From: a bacterium
GTDB taxonomy: Bacteria > Sysuimicrobiota > Sysuimicrobiia > Sysuimicrobiales > Segetimicrobiaceae
DNA length: 64,000 nt
Direction: 5' to 3'
Assembly: GCA_035295165.1 (NCBI GenBank)
Contig: DATGJN010000049.1
Coordinates: forward strand, 1 to 64,000
The position numbers and the translations under genes are program-made. Within the stretch, counting starts at the first letter, position 1. The number at the start of each line of letters is the position of its first letter. Below, piece by piece: positions 23,870 to 33,362 of this stretch. The notes below the pieces were generated by a model. That model saw nothing but the letters and a program-made list of their open reading frames with translations, did no database searches and was not told where the DNA came from.

Positions 23870-26350
23870 ATGCGGAGCGACCCGGCCGGAAGCCTCACGC
23901 GCGAGCTTCCGTATTGGACGGTCGGCGATGGTGTCGTGGTGTTGCGCGATGGGAGCTACCGGATCGGTTTTGAGATCACGCTTCCCGGGACGGAAGTGTG
24001 GAACGCCGCACGCCTAGCCCGGAGCAACGACCACCTGCGAACGCTGTTGAACGCGGCGGTGCCGGAGGGTGAATGCCTCCGCGTCATCGTCGAAGTGCAC
24101 GCGGACTACACGGACGTGCTTCGAGCGTACGCGGAGGGATGCCGGTCGCCGCACCCGGTCGTATGTGATCTGCACCGTCGACGGGTGGTCGCGTGGAGCC
24201 GTGCACACGCGGACGAGCGCCTCACCAACTACCGACTGTTTTTCGATCTTTCGTACCATCCGGCCCGGCGTGCGCGACGCTGGTGGGCGTCGATCGACGC
24301 GGCCGTGTATGGGCACCATCTCGAGGAGGTGCGGTTTCTCCGGGATGCGATGGCTGTGCACGCTGACCGCGCAGGGTTTCGCGCCAGGCCGATGACTGAC
24401 GCGGCCCTCGTGGGCGTGGTCTGGCGGTACTTCAACCCGGGCCGAAAGCGCACCGGGGCCCCTCCGCCGGTGCCGGCGGGGAGCCAGGAGGTGGAGTTCC
24501 CCCGGCGCCTGCTCGCGACTTGGCCGACGCTCGGGCGGCCCTCGTTGCGGACCGCGCTCGCGCGGTCGGATCTCTATCGACGATGGGACTTTCTCTGGAT
24601 GGATGGCTTCGCCCATGCGGTTGTTGCCATGGACTTGTTGCCCGACCGCCCCACGTCGCCGAACGTGCTCGCGCCGCTGCTCAGTCTACCGGGATCCTGT
24701 TGGATCGTCATGGAGGCATGGAACGACCCGCGATCCGAGCAGGTCAAGCGGCTCGAGCTCAAGAGCCGGCTCAGCCGGCAGGCGGTTCACGCGCAGGACG
24801 GGGGTGATTCGAACTCGCGCGCTGTGGAACGCCAGGTGGCGAGCGCGCTCGACCTGGTGCAACTTACCGGCGAGCGTGTGATGCGCGTCGGCGCCGCGGT
24901 CGTGCTGCAGGAGCGCACCCCGGAACGCGCGCGCGAAGCGGCGCATCGTGCGCTCGACGCGTTCCGGCAGATTCCCGGAGTTGACGCCCGGATCGAGTCG
25001 GTCGCGCTCCGCCGGCAGTTCTTTCAGCTTGCGCCGTTCAGCGGGTTGCCGAACGAACGCCTCCTTCGCATGCTGACGAGCAACGCCGCCGACTTCGTTC
25101 CCTGCTACGCGCCATGGCGGGGCGGGGGCCGCCCCGTGTGTCCGCTTCTGACACGCGGGGAGAGCCTCGTGAGCCTCGATCCGTTCGACCCGCGGCTGCC
25201 GTCATGGAACGCCGTGGTTGTGGGCGAGTCCGGCGGTGGAAAGACGCATTTTGCGATCGCGTGGCTGTCGCACTTGCTCACGCTTGACCCGGTGATCGTG
25301 ATCGTGGACAAAGGCGGCGCGTACCGGGCGTTCTGCGACGTGTACGGTGGGCAGCACGTGCGGCTCGATCCGACAGCGGACGTAGCGGTCAACCCGTTCG
25401 AGCTCCTTCCGGGGGAGATCGAACCGGACCCGGCGCATCTCGTGCTCCTCCGTAGTTTGGTCGCGCTGATGGTGGTCGAGCCGGCGGTCGAACCAAGCCG
25501 GCAGGAACTTGCCGTGCTCGAGTCTGCGATTCGGCAGACGTACACCCGCGCCGCGGGTGCCCCGGTCTTGCTGCGGGACGTCGTGCGGACCCTGCGTACG
25601 TTCGAGCAGGTCGGGCGGCAGGATGCCGGCCCCGAGGAGTGGGCGGTCGCCCGCGGGATTGCACGCCGCCTCGAGCGTTGGACGGGGCACGGCGTGTACG
25701 CGCGACTGCTCGATCGGCCGTCCACCGTGGATCTTCACGCGCCGATCGTCTGTCTGGACACCGAAGGGTTGGACGCTGAGTATCCCGAGCTGGCGCCGAT
25801 CGCCGCGTTGCTCGCCAACCACCTGATCTACCGCCGGATCCGTACCGAAGCGCTGCGGCCGAAGTACGTCGTGAGCGACGAAACCTGGGCGGCGCTGCTC
25901 AACCCGGTCGCCGCCGAGTCCCTGGTGGGAATGTTTCGACGGTTTCGGAAGTTCGGGGCGGGGGTCATGGCGATCAGCCAGCGGCTCGAGGACTTTGAGG
26001 GAGAACACGCGCGCGGCATCTTGGAAAACGCGCCGATGAAGGTTCTGACGCGCACCGCGAACGTGGACCGAGTCGCGCCCGTGCTGCACCTCGACGATCA
26101 GTACCGCGCGCTCTGGAAAAGCCTTGGCCAACGCCGCGGCGTGTTCAATGAAGTCCTGGTCGTGTTGGATCTTCTCGAAGGACGAGAAGGGGGCGTGGTC
26201 GTCGTCCGGGACATTCCGGAGGACTACGTGATTGCGACGACGACCGCGGCCGAACGGCTCGAACGGGACCGGCTCGGTCGCGAAATCGGCGTGTGGCCAG
26301 CGATCCAACAGCTCGCGGCGCGACGGCGCACGCCGCCGCGCCGCGATTGA
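23870..26350 (+). CDS. VirB4-family ATPase
   Basis: An 826-residue ATPase that would power subunit assembly or transport. The Walker A motif is GESGGGKT (residues 452-459) after the family strand LPSWNAVVV, and Walker B is KYVVSDETW (about 665-673). Around them are the VirB4/TraC-type segments DPVIVIVDKGGAYRAFCDVY and FRRFRKFGAGVMAISQRLED. The N-terminal half (about 1-440) is the VirB4-specific domain with little fixed motif. ATG 23870 is the best start; GTG 23867 and ATG 23831 are alternatives overlapping virB3. No VirD4-type coupling ATPase or VirB11 is found near, so this is the only motor of the cluster. Confidence 0.92.
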   Translation: MRSDPAGSLTRELPYWTVGDGVVVLRDGSYRIGFEITLPGTEVWNAARLARSNDHLRTLLNAAVPEGECLRVIVEVHADYTDVLRAYAEGCRSPHPVVCDLHRRRVVAWSRAHADERLTNYRLFFDLSYHPARRARRWWASIDAAVYGHHLEEVRFLRDAMAVHADRAGFRARPMTDAALVGVVWRYFNPGRKRTGAPPPVPAGSQEVEFPRRLLATWPTLGRPSLRTALARSDLYRRWDFLWMDGFAHAVVAMDLLPDRPTSPNVLAPLLSLPGSCWIVMEAWNDPRSEQVKRLELKSRLSRQAVHAQDGGDSNSRAVERQVASALDLVQLTGERVMRVGAAVVLQERTPERAREAAHRALDAFRQIPGVDARIESVALRRQFFQLAPFSGLPNERLLRMLTSNAADFVPCYAPWRGGGRPVCPLLTRGESLVSLDPFDPRLPSWNAVVVGESGGGKTHFAIAWLSHLLTLDPVIVIVDKGGAYRAFCDVYGGQHVRLDPTADVAVNPFELLPGEIEPDPAHLVLLRSLVALMVVEPAVEPSRQELAVLESAIRQTYTRAAGAPVLLRDVVRTLRTFEQVGRQDAGPEEWAVARGIARRLERWTGHGVYARLLDRPSTVDLHAPIVCLDTEGLDAEYPELAPIAALLANHLIYRRIRTEALRPKYVVSDETWAALLNPVAAESLVGMFRRFRKFGAGVMAISQRLEDFEGEHARGILENAPMKVLTRTANVDRVAPVLHLDDQYRALWKSLGQRRGVFNEVLVVLDLLEGREGGVVVVRDIPEDYVIATTTAAERLERDRLGREIGVWPAIQQLAARRRTPPRRD

Positions 26351-26451
26351 ACGGCCGGGCCTTGCGCGTGCGCGGCATCGGTGCAAGGGGACGCACCGCG
26401 ATGCGTTCCGCGTGCGTTACTGGACGCTTCACACCAAGGAGGAAGCGCGCC

Positions 26452-27555
26452 ATGGCGACCCATCGCGAACGGTGCTCCGCCAGGTCGGTCCGCACGGTTG
26501 GTACGTCGTTCAACGTGTCATGTCGCCGGGCCTGGATGATGGGGCTGCTTGTACTTTTGGTCGCAACCGTCATGTTGGAGATCGAGTCGGCATTCGTTCA
26601 GCCGGCACGGGCGGGAACGGCACCCGCGGCGGACGGTCCGAGCTCGGCGCCGGTGCCCCTGCCGCCGCTGGGCCCCGCGCGTCCGCTGCCACCGTTCGTT
26701 CCGATCCTTCCCCTGGCGCAGTCGGAACCTGGGGACGCAAATCCGACGTCGATCCTCAACGATCTCGAGAGCGTGATCGCCGGCGTGCAGCAGGTGCTCG
26801 ACGCCGTCGCCGGGTGGGTGCGCAGTGCACAAGAGGCGACCGGGAACGCCATTGCGGAGATCATCGGCGCTACGCCTGGGGATCTCCCTCAAGGGGTCGA
26901 TCTTGCTCGGCTGCTCGGCTCGGTGCCGGGGCTCCCGGCCGATCTTCGACGCATGCTGGCTGCCGTGCTCGCCGGGTGGCAGAGCCCGGTCCAACCGGGT
27001 TCACCGGTTGCCGACCACCAAGCGTACGTCTCCGCCGACCCCGTGCTCGCGCATGACGCGATTGGCGTCGCCGTGACCTCCGCCGCCCTGGCAGCCGGAA
27101 ACATCCGCCAGCAGCTCGCGACCTCGGTAGCGTCTCAGGACGCCGCCGCGGTGGCTGCGGACCCCGTGTTGCCGGCGGCCGCCCGGGCCGCGCGCCAGGT
27201 CGGCGCGGCGCTCGTGCAGGGTGCACCGCAGTTGCCGAGCTCTCGCGCGGGGATTGAAATGCTCGTTGCGGGAATGGGGGCCGGCATGCAACAACAGGCC
27301 GATCTCGAGACGGCGCTCGCGGAACGCCTTACCGTGCTCGCACAACAACTTGCGGCCCTCAGCCAACAAATGGGGACGCTTGGAGAGACGACCGCCGCGT
27401 TGGCCGCACGCGATGCGGAGCGGGATCGGCGGGAGCTCGATGCGCGGCTTGGTCTGATGGACGCGGTTCGCGCCGGTGGCCAGGTCCTGTCACAAGCGCT
27501 CGCCGGTGCCGGCGAACCGTCGGGGGTGGAGTTGCCGCTCGTGTCGTTGTACTGA
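26452..27555 (+). CDS. VirB5/TrbJ-like exported protein
   Basis: A 367-residue protein with a long basic N-terminus and one hydrophobic export segment (MGLLVLLVATVMLEIESAFV) followed by PARAG, a likely cleavage site. The mature part is Ala/Gln-rich and strongly helical, with a coiled-coil stretch near the end (ERLTVLAQQLAALSQQMGTL). VirB5/TrbJ proteins, minor pilus components, are helical exported proteins encoded between VirB4 and VirB6; the placement here is the same. Direct sequence similarity is weak, so the assignment rests mainly on position and architecture. ATG 26452 has AAGGAGG about 9 bases upstream. Confidence 0.6.
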   Translation: MATHRERCSARSVRTVGTSFNVSCRRAWMMGLLVLLVATVMLEIESAFVQPARAGTAPAADGPSSAPVPLPPLGPARPLPPFVPILPLAQSEPGDANPTSILNDLESVIAGVQQVLDAVAGWVRSAQEATGNAIAEIIGATPGDLPQGVDLARLLGSVPGLPADLRRMLAAVLAGWQSPVQPGSPVADHQAYVSADPVLAHDAIGVAVTSAALAAGNIRQQLATSVASQDAAAVAADPVLPAAARAARQVGAALVQGAPQLPSSRAGIEMLVAGMGAGMQQQADLETALAERLTVLAQQLAALSQQMGTLGETTAALAARDAERDRRELDARLGLMDAVRAGGQVLSQALAGAGEPSGVELPLVSLY

Positions 27556-27582
27556 CGCCGCCGCCTCGGAGCCCAAGCGTAC

Positions 27583-28617
27583 GTGACCGGCGACATCGAG
27601 CACGCGATCGCAGACATCTTCACGGCCCTTGAGACATGGTTGGTCTCCACCGGCGCCACGGCGTCAATGGGACGGTTTGCGTGGGCCGTCTTTACCGTGC
27701 TGTGGCTGGGGCACGTTGGCGCGTCCAGCCGTCCCGGCCGGCAGCTGGACCTGATCGAGGCGTTTGGACGTCTGGTGGTGGCCGGCGGGCTCCTCAGCGC
27801 GGTCGGGCCGCTCACGCAGACGATCGTCTTCGGGTTTGACGCGTTTCGGGATGCAGGTACCGCGGTGCTCAACGGGCTGATCGGTCAGAACTGGGATCAA
27901 TTCGTGCAGGGATGGCTCGTTCCACAGATGACTTCCCTGTTCAACATCGCGGGCCCGTGGTTTACGTACCCGTGGGCCTTGACGGTGCTCGTAGTCGGGT
28001 TGCTGCTCGGTGTGCTCTTGTTTGCCGTGGGCGTCATGGTCTACCTCGCCATCCTGTTCTTCGCGCACCTGACACTGTTGCTGGCGACGTTCCTCGCGCC
28101 GTTGGCGATAGCGCTGCTGGCAGCGCCCGCCACCCAGCGCTGGACCGGCCGCTGGGCGGTCGTGGTCGTGCGGACGGCCCTCATCGTGTTTTGTGTCCGA
28201 GTGATCCACGCCGCCGTACTGTACCTCGCCGTCATCGTGCCGGTGCGCGACGCCGCGTCCGGCTTCCAGCAGGGGGGGCTCCAGCCGGGTGCCGACCCTG
28301 CGGCCGCGCTCGGTGCGTTGCTCTTCAATCTCGTCGGGTATCTGTTCGTGATGCTGGTGGGCACGGGGATCGGAATCTACGCGATGCTGCGGGCGGAGCA
28401 CCTCGTCGGGCAGTTCGTTGAGGGCACAACGTTTGGCCAGGGCGTGCTCTCCGGACCGATGTGGCTTCAACGACAGACGGCGGGGTGGATCGAGCGCCAA
28501 AGTCGCGATCAACTCGAGCCGAACATTGCGATGGGATCCGCCAGCCCCTGGGCCGAAGGGATGGGGGGCGCACAGGAGGCCACGATCATGCGTGCGACCG
28601 GCCGATTCGGCGCGTGA
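27583..28617 (+). CDS. VirB6/TrbL-like polytopic membrane protein
   Basis: A 344-residue protein with about six membrane spans: FAWAVFTVLWLGHVG, an amphipathic middle (GRLVVAGGLLSAVGPLTQTI), the strong hairpin ALTVLVVGLLLGVLLFAVGV and VYLAILFFAHLTLLLATFLA, and later LFNLVGYLFVMLVGTGIGIY. The AxFLAPLAIALLAAPATQRW region resembles the conserved centre of VirB6/TrbL channel proteins. The C-terminal 80 residues are soluble and polar. GTG 27583 follows a GGAG 11 bases upstream. It would form the inner-membrane pore of the apparatus. Confidence 0.75.
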   Translation: MTGDIEHAIADIFTALETWLVSTGATASMGRFAWAVFTVLWLGHVGASSRPGRQLDLIEAFGRLVVAGGLLSAVGPLTQTIVFGFDAFRDAGTAVLNGLIGQNWDQFVQGWLVPQMTSLFNIAGPWFTYPWALTVLVVGLLLGVLLFAVGVMVYLAILFFAHLTLLLATFLAPLAIALLAAPATQRWTGRWAVVVVRTALIVFCVRVIHAAVLYLAVIVPVRDAASGFQQGGLQPGADPAAALGALLFNLVGYLFVMLVGTGIGIYAMLRAEHLVGQFVEGTTFGQGVLSGPMWLQRQTAGWIERQSRDQLEPNIAMGSASPWAEGMGGAQEATIMRATGRFGA

Positions 28618-28624
28618 CCGCGCC

Positions 28625-29215
28625 ATGATGCGTGCGCCCAGATGGGTCGCGGCCGTAGGTGTCGCGGTCGGTACCGGTGTGGTGCTGGCGTTGGGGCCGA
28701 CGGTCGGGGGATCGTCAGGGACGCCGCTCCCAGTTGCCGCGAGTGCCCCCGCGCTTCCCGCCGGCGCCACCGGCGCAACCCTGTCGTTCGTGGACGCAGC
28801 GTCGGGTGTGGTCGAAGTCGTGCGGCACTGGCCAGCCGCCCCCGCTGACGTTGCGGTCGTTCCGTTCGTGCCCTATTTCTGGGACGGATGCCCTGGAGAT
28901 GGCGCAATCATGATGTTGCTCACCGGGCCGCCGACCGCAGGCGCCCTCGGTCGGCGCGTGGCCGCGGTCCTCGAAGCCGGCGGAGTGCGCGCCGGCTCCA
29001 CCTCGGATGCGCTGGCGCGAATCATCGCCTCGCTGCGAACCCCCGGCTCGCCAGCGGTTGAATCGCTGAAGACAATCGCGCCGTGGGTGAGTGACCTCGC
29101 GACATACGAGCGCGAGGGATACGCCGTGTTCCTGTTCGTGCGTTGGACCGGCATGGCATGCGCCGTGACGCTGCGGGCGGTGCCCGAAGGGTACGGGATC
29201 CCATACGTTCGTTGA
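28625..29215 (+). CDS. Exported protein of unknown function at the end of the T4SS-like cluster
   Basis: A 196-residue protein with a signal sequence or N-terminal anchor (RWVAAVGVAVGTGVVLALGP) and a globular mature part (AAPADVAVVPFVPYFWDGCP, APWVSDLATYEREGYAVFLF). Two cysteines, in DGCPGD and MACAVTL, could form a disulfide outside the membrane. No family is recognised. The ATG lies 7 bases after the VirB6-like stop, so it belongs to the same operon, and I infer an accessory role in the apparatus. Confidence 0.65.
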   Translation: MMRAPRWVAAVGVAVGTGVVLALGPTVGGSSGTPLPVAASAPALPAGATGATLSFVDAASGVVEVVRHWPAAPADVAVVPFVPYFWDGCPGDGAIMMLLTGPPTAGALGRRVAAVLEAGGVRAGSTSDALARIIASLRTPGSPAVESLKTIAPWVSDLATYEREGYAVFLFVRWTGMACAVTLRAVPEGYGIPYVR

Positions 29216-29516
29216 GAGCCCTTTCGAGCGCGTCGCGGTCGCGGTGAGGCGACGTCGCGGGCGGCGCCTGACGAGCGCGAACCAGACTCGTCCTCCGCAG
29301 TACATGCCAGACACCACGGCGCGCGGCGATCAGGGACGTGCGTGCTCTGCCGATCCAGGCCATCCCCGTGACCCATGCTTGTGTGTGCGGGGCCGCTCCT
29401 CCGCCGGCTGCGCGGCGCTTCGAGCCCACGGCGTCCGACCATCGTCACCGGTGCATAGGACTCCGCGGCCAACGGGATGAACTGAGCCGATGTCACCCGC
29501 CGGAGGTCTGCGGTCT
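29216..29516. other. Intergenic region between T4SS-like cluster and MFS gene
   Basis: No protein-like frame is seen. It should hold the end of the cluster transcript and the promoter of the MFS gene, but I cannot point to a clear -10/-35 pair or terminator hairpin. Confidence 0.35.
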
Positions 29517-30821
29517 ATGTCCGTTACGCGAAACACCCACATTGAGCGGGCGGACCGACCTCCGGTCGCCGGGATCGTTGGGGCGCGGGCCCGCCGCGTC
29601 CTGGCGATCTGCTGCGGCGTGCACGCGCTCCATGACGGATACACCGACGTGCTCTACGTGCTCTTGACCCTGTGGCGCACCGAGTTCCGCCTCGGGTATG
29701 CCGAGGTAGGCCTGTTGCGCGCGCTGTATACCGGCGCCATGGCGGTGTTCCAGGTTCCCGTCGGCCTGCTCGCGGAGCGCATCGGGACCCGAGGAGCGCG
29801 CTATGTCCTGCTCGCCCTGGGGACGGGTGTGGCCGGCCTCGGCTACATCGCGGCGGGCGCGAGCACCGGTTTTGCCCTCCTTGCCGCTGCACTCGTCTTC
29901 AGCGGAGCCGGTTCGAGCACCCAGCATCCTGTCGGCGCGGATCTGGTCGCATACGCGCACCGCGATTCCACCTCGCGGCGGATCGCACTCAGCACATACA
30001 ATTTTTCTGGCGATCTCGGCAAGATGGCGATGCCCGCGGCGGTCGCGTGGACGGTGACGCTGCTTCCGTGGCGTTCAGCGGCCGTGCTGCTGGGCGCGGT
30101 CGGCGTCGCCGCAGCCTGCATCGTACTGCCGCTGCTCCGCCGCGTGTGGCCCGACGACTCCGTGACGGCCGCCCCTTCGTCGCACCCCCACGGCACCGAC
30201 GCGGATGCGCACGCCGGGGGAGTGCCCGGGGAGGATGTGCGCGAGACGAGACGATACCGCGGGTTCCCGCTGTTGTTTACTATCGGCCTGATCGACAGCG
30301 CGACCCGTATGGGGTTTCTCACGTTTCTCCCGTTCCTCCTCATCGCGAAGGGGGCGACCGGGCCGACGATCGGTCTCGCGCTGAGCCTGATCTTCGCGGG
30401 TGGCGCGGCCGGCAAGCTGTTGTGCGGCCTGTTCGGCGCGCGGTTCGGCATCCTCGCGACCGTGCTCGCGACCGAAGGGCTGACCGCGGCGGGCATCCTC
30501 GCGTTGTTGCCGTCGACGCTGGGCGCAGGTCTCGTGCTGCTGCCCGTGCTCGGCGTGGCCCTCAACGGGACGTCGTCGGTGCTCTACGGCAACGTGCCGG
30601 CGCTGATCCCGCCGGCGAGACGGACGCGCGCGTTCGGATGGTTCTACACCGGCACGATTGGCGCCGGCGCCGTTGCGCCTGCCCTGTACGGCGTGGTCAG
30701 CGACGCGGCCGGCGTGCCCGCCACGCTGACGATCGTGGCAGGTGTCGTCCTACTCACCCTGCCGCTCGCCTGGGGCCTGCGCCAGGTGCTGCGCGCATCC
30801 GGAGAGACGGCTTCCAGGTAG
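29517..30821 (+). CDS. MFS transporter, fosmidomycin-resistance-like
   Basis: A 434-residue major-facilitator protein with twelve expected helices. The N-terminal HALHDGYTDVLYVLLTLW and the loop LLAERIGTRGARYVLL (motif A-like) resemble the Fsr-type drug/metabolite exporters. A charged, His-rich cytoplasmic loop (SSHPHGTDADAHAGGVPG) joins the two halves. ATG 29517 has GGAGGT 9 bases upstream and is preferred over GTG/ATG at 29490. The substrate cannot be deduced. Confidence 0.82.
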   Translation: MSVTRNTHIERADRPPVAGIVGARARRVLAICCGVHALHDGYTDVLYVLLTLWRTEFRLGYAEVGLLRALYTGAMAVFQVPVGLLAERIGTRGARYVLLALGTGVAGLGYIAAGASTGFALLAAALVFSGAGSSTQHPVGADLVAYAHRDSTSRRIALSTYNFSGDLGKMAMPAAVAWTVTLLPWRSAAVLLGAVGVAAACIVLPLLRRVWPDDSVTAAPSSHPHGTDADAHAGGVPGEDVRETRRYRGFPLLFTIGLIDSATRMGFLTFLPFLLIAKGATGPTIGLALSLIFAGGAAGKLLCGLFGARFGILATVLATEGLTAAGILALLPSTLGAGLVLLPVLGVALNGTSSVLYGNVPALIPPARRTRAFGWFYTGTIGAGAVAPALYGVVSDAAGVPATLTIVAGVVLLTLPLAWGLRQVLRASGETASR

Positions 30822-30891
30822 CGGCCCACCACGTCAGCGCTGCGGTAGAGGCGACACAGGCACGGGCGCGGGCCGCAGCGAACACGATCGC

Positions 30892-33177
30892 ATGGACATT
30901 GCGCGTGTGCTCGCCGCGCTCGAACACGAACCCCAGTACCGCGGCCAGATCGTCCACCGCGAGCCGTTCTCCGCCAAACCTGCCCGGTACGGGGCGATCG
31001 AGCGGCCCCTCCCGGCCGAGCTCGAGGCGGCGCTGGAGCGCCGAGGGGTGACCCGGCTCTACGCCCATCAGGCGGAGGCGCTCGACGCCGTGCGCGCGGG
31101 TGCGTCCGTCATCGTGACCACCGGGACCGCGAGCGGCAAGACCCTCTGCTACGCGCTGCCCGTGCTCGAAACGTTGATCGCCGACCCGGGCGCGCGGGCG
31201 CTCTTCATCTATCCGACGAAGGCGCTCGCGCAGGATCAGCTGAACGCGCTCGCGGAGTTGAACCTCCCCGTGCGCATCGGGACCTATGATGGCGACACGC
31301 CCCAGGATGCGAGGCGGCGCCTCCGTGTCGAGGCCCAGATCCTGCTCACCAACCCCGACATGCTGCACGTCGGCATCTTGCCGCAGCACTTCCGATGGAC
31401 GTCGTTTCTGCGTTCGCTCCGCTACGTGGTGCTCGACGACATGCACGTGTACCGGGGCGTGTTCGGGAGCCACGTTGCGCTCATCCTCCGGCGACTCAGG
31501 CGTCTGGCCCGGCTGCGCGGCGCCGATCCGCAGTTCATCTGTACGTCCGCCACCATCGCGAACCCCGGAGAGTTCGGCGGACGCCTGACGGGGGTGCCCC
31601 TGCGCGTCGTCGCCTCCGACGGCGCGCCGCGCGGCCCCAAACGGTTCGTGCTGTGGAACCCGCCGCTCGTGGACCGCGCCCGAATGGCGCGGCGCAGTCC
31701 CTATCTGGAGGCGAGCTGGCTGTTCGCGGCGTTGGTCCGACGGAACATCAGGACGATCGTCTTCACGAAGGCGCGGAAGATTACGGAGCTGATCTATCGG
31801 TACGCGGTCGAGGCGGTGCGCGACGACCCCGCGCTGGCCGCCCGCATTCGTCCCTACCGGGCAGGCTATCTCGCCGAAGAGCGGCGGGAGATCGAACAGC
31901 AGTTGTTCCGCGGCGAGCTGGCCGGGGTCGTCAGCACGAGCGCGCTCGAGCTCGGCATCGACGTGGGTGGGCTGGATGCGGCGATCCTCGTGGGGTATCC
32001 GGGAACGATGGCCAGTGTGTGGCAACGCGCCGGCCGCGCCGGCCGCGGCGCGGAGGAGTCCCTCGCCGTGTTGATCGCGCTTGAGGACGCCCTCGACCAG
32101 TATCTGATGCGGCAACCCGCCTATTTCTTCGGACGGCCGATCGAGCATGCTGCGGTGAACCCCGACAACCCCTACGTTCTGGCCGCGCACTTGCGCTGCG
32201 CTGCGTCCGAGATCGCGCTGTGGCCCGGGGACGAGGCGCTGTTTGGCTCCAGGATGCGGGAGGTCGCCGGCGCGCTTGAGACGCTGGGGGTGCTCACGCA
32301 CCGGCGAGACCGGTGGCACGCGCCCACGCGGACGTATCATGCCCGGTCCGTAGACATCCGTGCCGCGTCCGGCGACACGTACCGCATCGTGCGCGCGGGC
32401 ACGCGGCGGGTACTCGGGACGGTGGACGCGTCCCGCGCGTTTGAGCAACTTCACGAGGGCGCGATCTACCTGCACCAGGGTGATGCGTACCGCGTCGCGC
32501 GGCTCGACCCCGACGCACGCACCGCGGCCGTCGAACCCGATGCTGGCGGGTACTACACCGAGGCGCGCGTGCTGACCGACCTCTGGATCGAGCGCGCCAC
32601 CGGCGCGCGGGAGGTTGGACCCGCTGAGGCGCACTTGGGCGACGTCCGCGTGTCCCAGCAGGTCGTCGAGTACCGGCGGAAGCAGCTCGTGACCGACACG
32701 GTCTTGGGCGTGACGCCCCTCGAGATGCCGGCGCAGGACCTGCGCACCGTGGCGCTGTGGATCGTGCTGCCGGATGCCCTCGCCGCGGCTGTGGCGACGG
32801 AGGGGCTCGACCTCGCGGGCGGGATCCACGCGATCGAGCACGCCGCGATCGGCCTCCTGCCGTTGCTCACGATGTGCGACCGGTGGGACATCGGCGGGGT
32901 CAGCTACCCGGTCCATCCCGAGACGGGTCGCGCCACGATCTTCATCTACGACGGTTACCCCGGAGGCGTGGGCGTCGCCGAGGAGGGGTTTCAGGTGCTC
33001 GACGCGCTCCTCGCCCGGACACTCGACGCGATCGTGTCGTGTCCGTGCGAGTCGGGGTGCCCGTCCTGCGTCCAATCACCCAAGTGCGGTAATCTCAACT
33101 CGCCGCTCGACAAGCGCGCGGCGGTGTTCCTGTTGCGGCGCCTGCTGCGAACGGAGACCGCGACGGTGCGCCCGTGA
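30892..33177 (+). CDS. Hrq1/MrfA-type superfamily 2 helicase with DUF1998
   Basis: A 761-residue DNA helicase. Motif I is TTGTASGKTLCY (about residue 80), motif II reads LDDMH in place of DEAH, followed by the family signature VYRGVFGSH, and motif VI is WQRAGRAGRG. The C-terminal DUF1998 domain carries a four-cysteine metal site, CPCESGCPSCVQSPKCGN. In Bacillus, MrfA of this family repairs mitomycin-type DNA damage, and a related role is likely here. ATG 30892 is 70 bases after the MFS stop; an upstream open frame is disregarded because homology starts at MDIARVLAALEHEPQYRGQI. Confidence 0.9.
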   Translation: MDIARVLAALEHEPQYRGQIVHREPFSAKPARYGAIERPLPAELEAALERRGVTRLYAHQAEALDAVRAGASVIVTTGTASGKTLCYALPVLETLIADPGARALFIYPTKALAQDQLNALAELNLPVRIGTYDGDTPQDARRRLRVEAQILLTNPDMLHVGILPQHFRWTSFLRSLRYVVLDDMHVYRGVFGSHVALILRRLRRLARLRGADPQFICTSATIANPGEFGGRLTGVPLRVVASDGAPRGPKRFVLWNPPLVDRARMARRSPYLEASWLFAALVRRNIRTIVFTKARKITELIYRYAVEAVRDDPALAARIRPYRAGYLAEERREIEQQLFRGELAGVVSTSALELGIDVGGLDAAILVGYPGTMASVWQRAGRAGRGAEESLAVLIALEDALDQYLMRQPAYFFGRPIEHAAVNPDNPYVLAAHLRCAASEIALWPGDEALFGSRMREVAGALETLGVLTHRRDRWHAPTRTYHARSVDIRAASGDTYRIVRAGTRRVLGTVDASRAFEQLHEGAIYLHQGDAYRVARLDPDARTAAVEPDAGGYYTEARVLTDLWIERATGAREVGPAEAHLGDVRVSQQVVEYRRKQLVTDTVLGVTPLEMPAQDLRTVALWIVLPDALAAAVATEGLDLAGGIHAIEHAAIGLLPLLTMCDRWDIGGVSYPVHPETGRATIFIYDGYPGGVGVAEEGFQVLDALLARTLDAIVSCPCESGCPSCVQSPKCGNLNSPLDKRAAVFLLRRLLRTETATVRP

Positions 33178-33362
33178 GTGGGCGCTGACTGGGTGGCCCT
33201 CGCTCCTCCGGGTTCGACGCGGCAGGGGCGACGGATGTGACTGCTCGGAACCCGTCGCACCATGGGAACGGCGTCCCGGCCCCGGGGACTCTAAACACGG
33301 CGGGCGTAGGCCGCGTCGGGATCGATCCCGGGATCGTCGTAGGAAATCGTCGTCGCATTGCG

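Noticed and set aside
21899-29215. Conjugative element or integrative conjugative element
   Set aside because: No relaxase, coupling protein, integrase, origin of transfer or flanking repeats are visible around the VirB-like genes.
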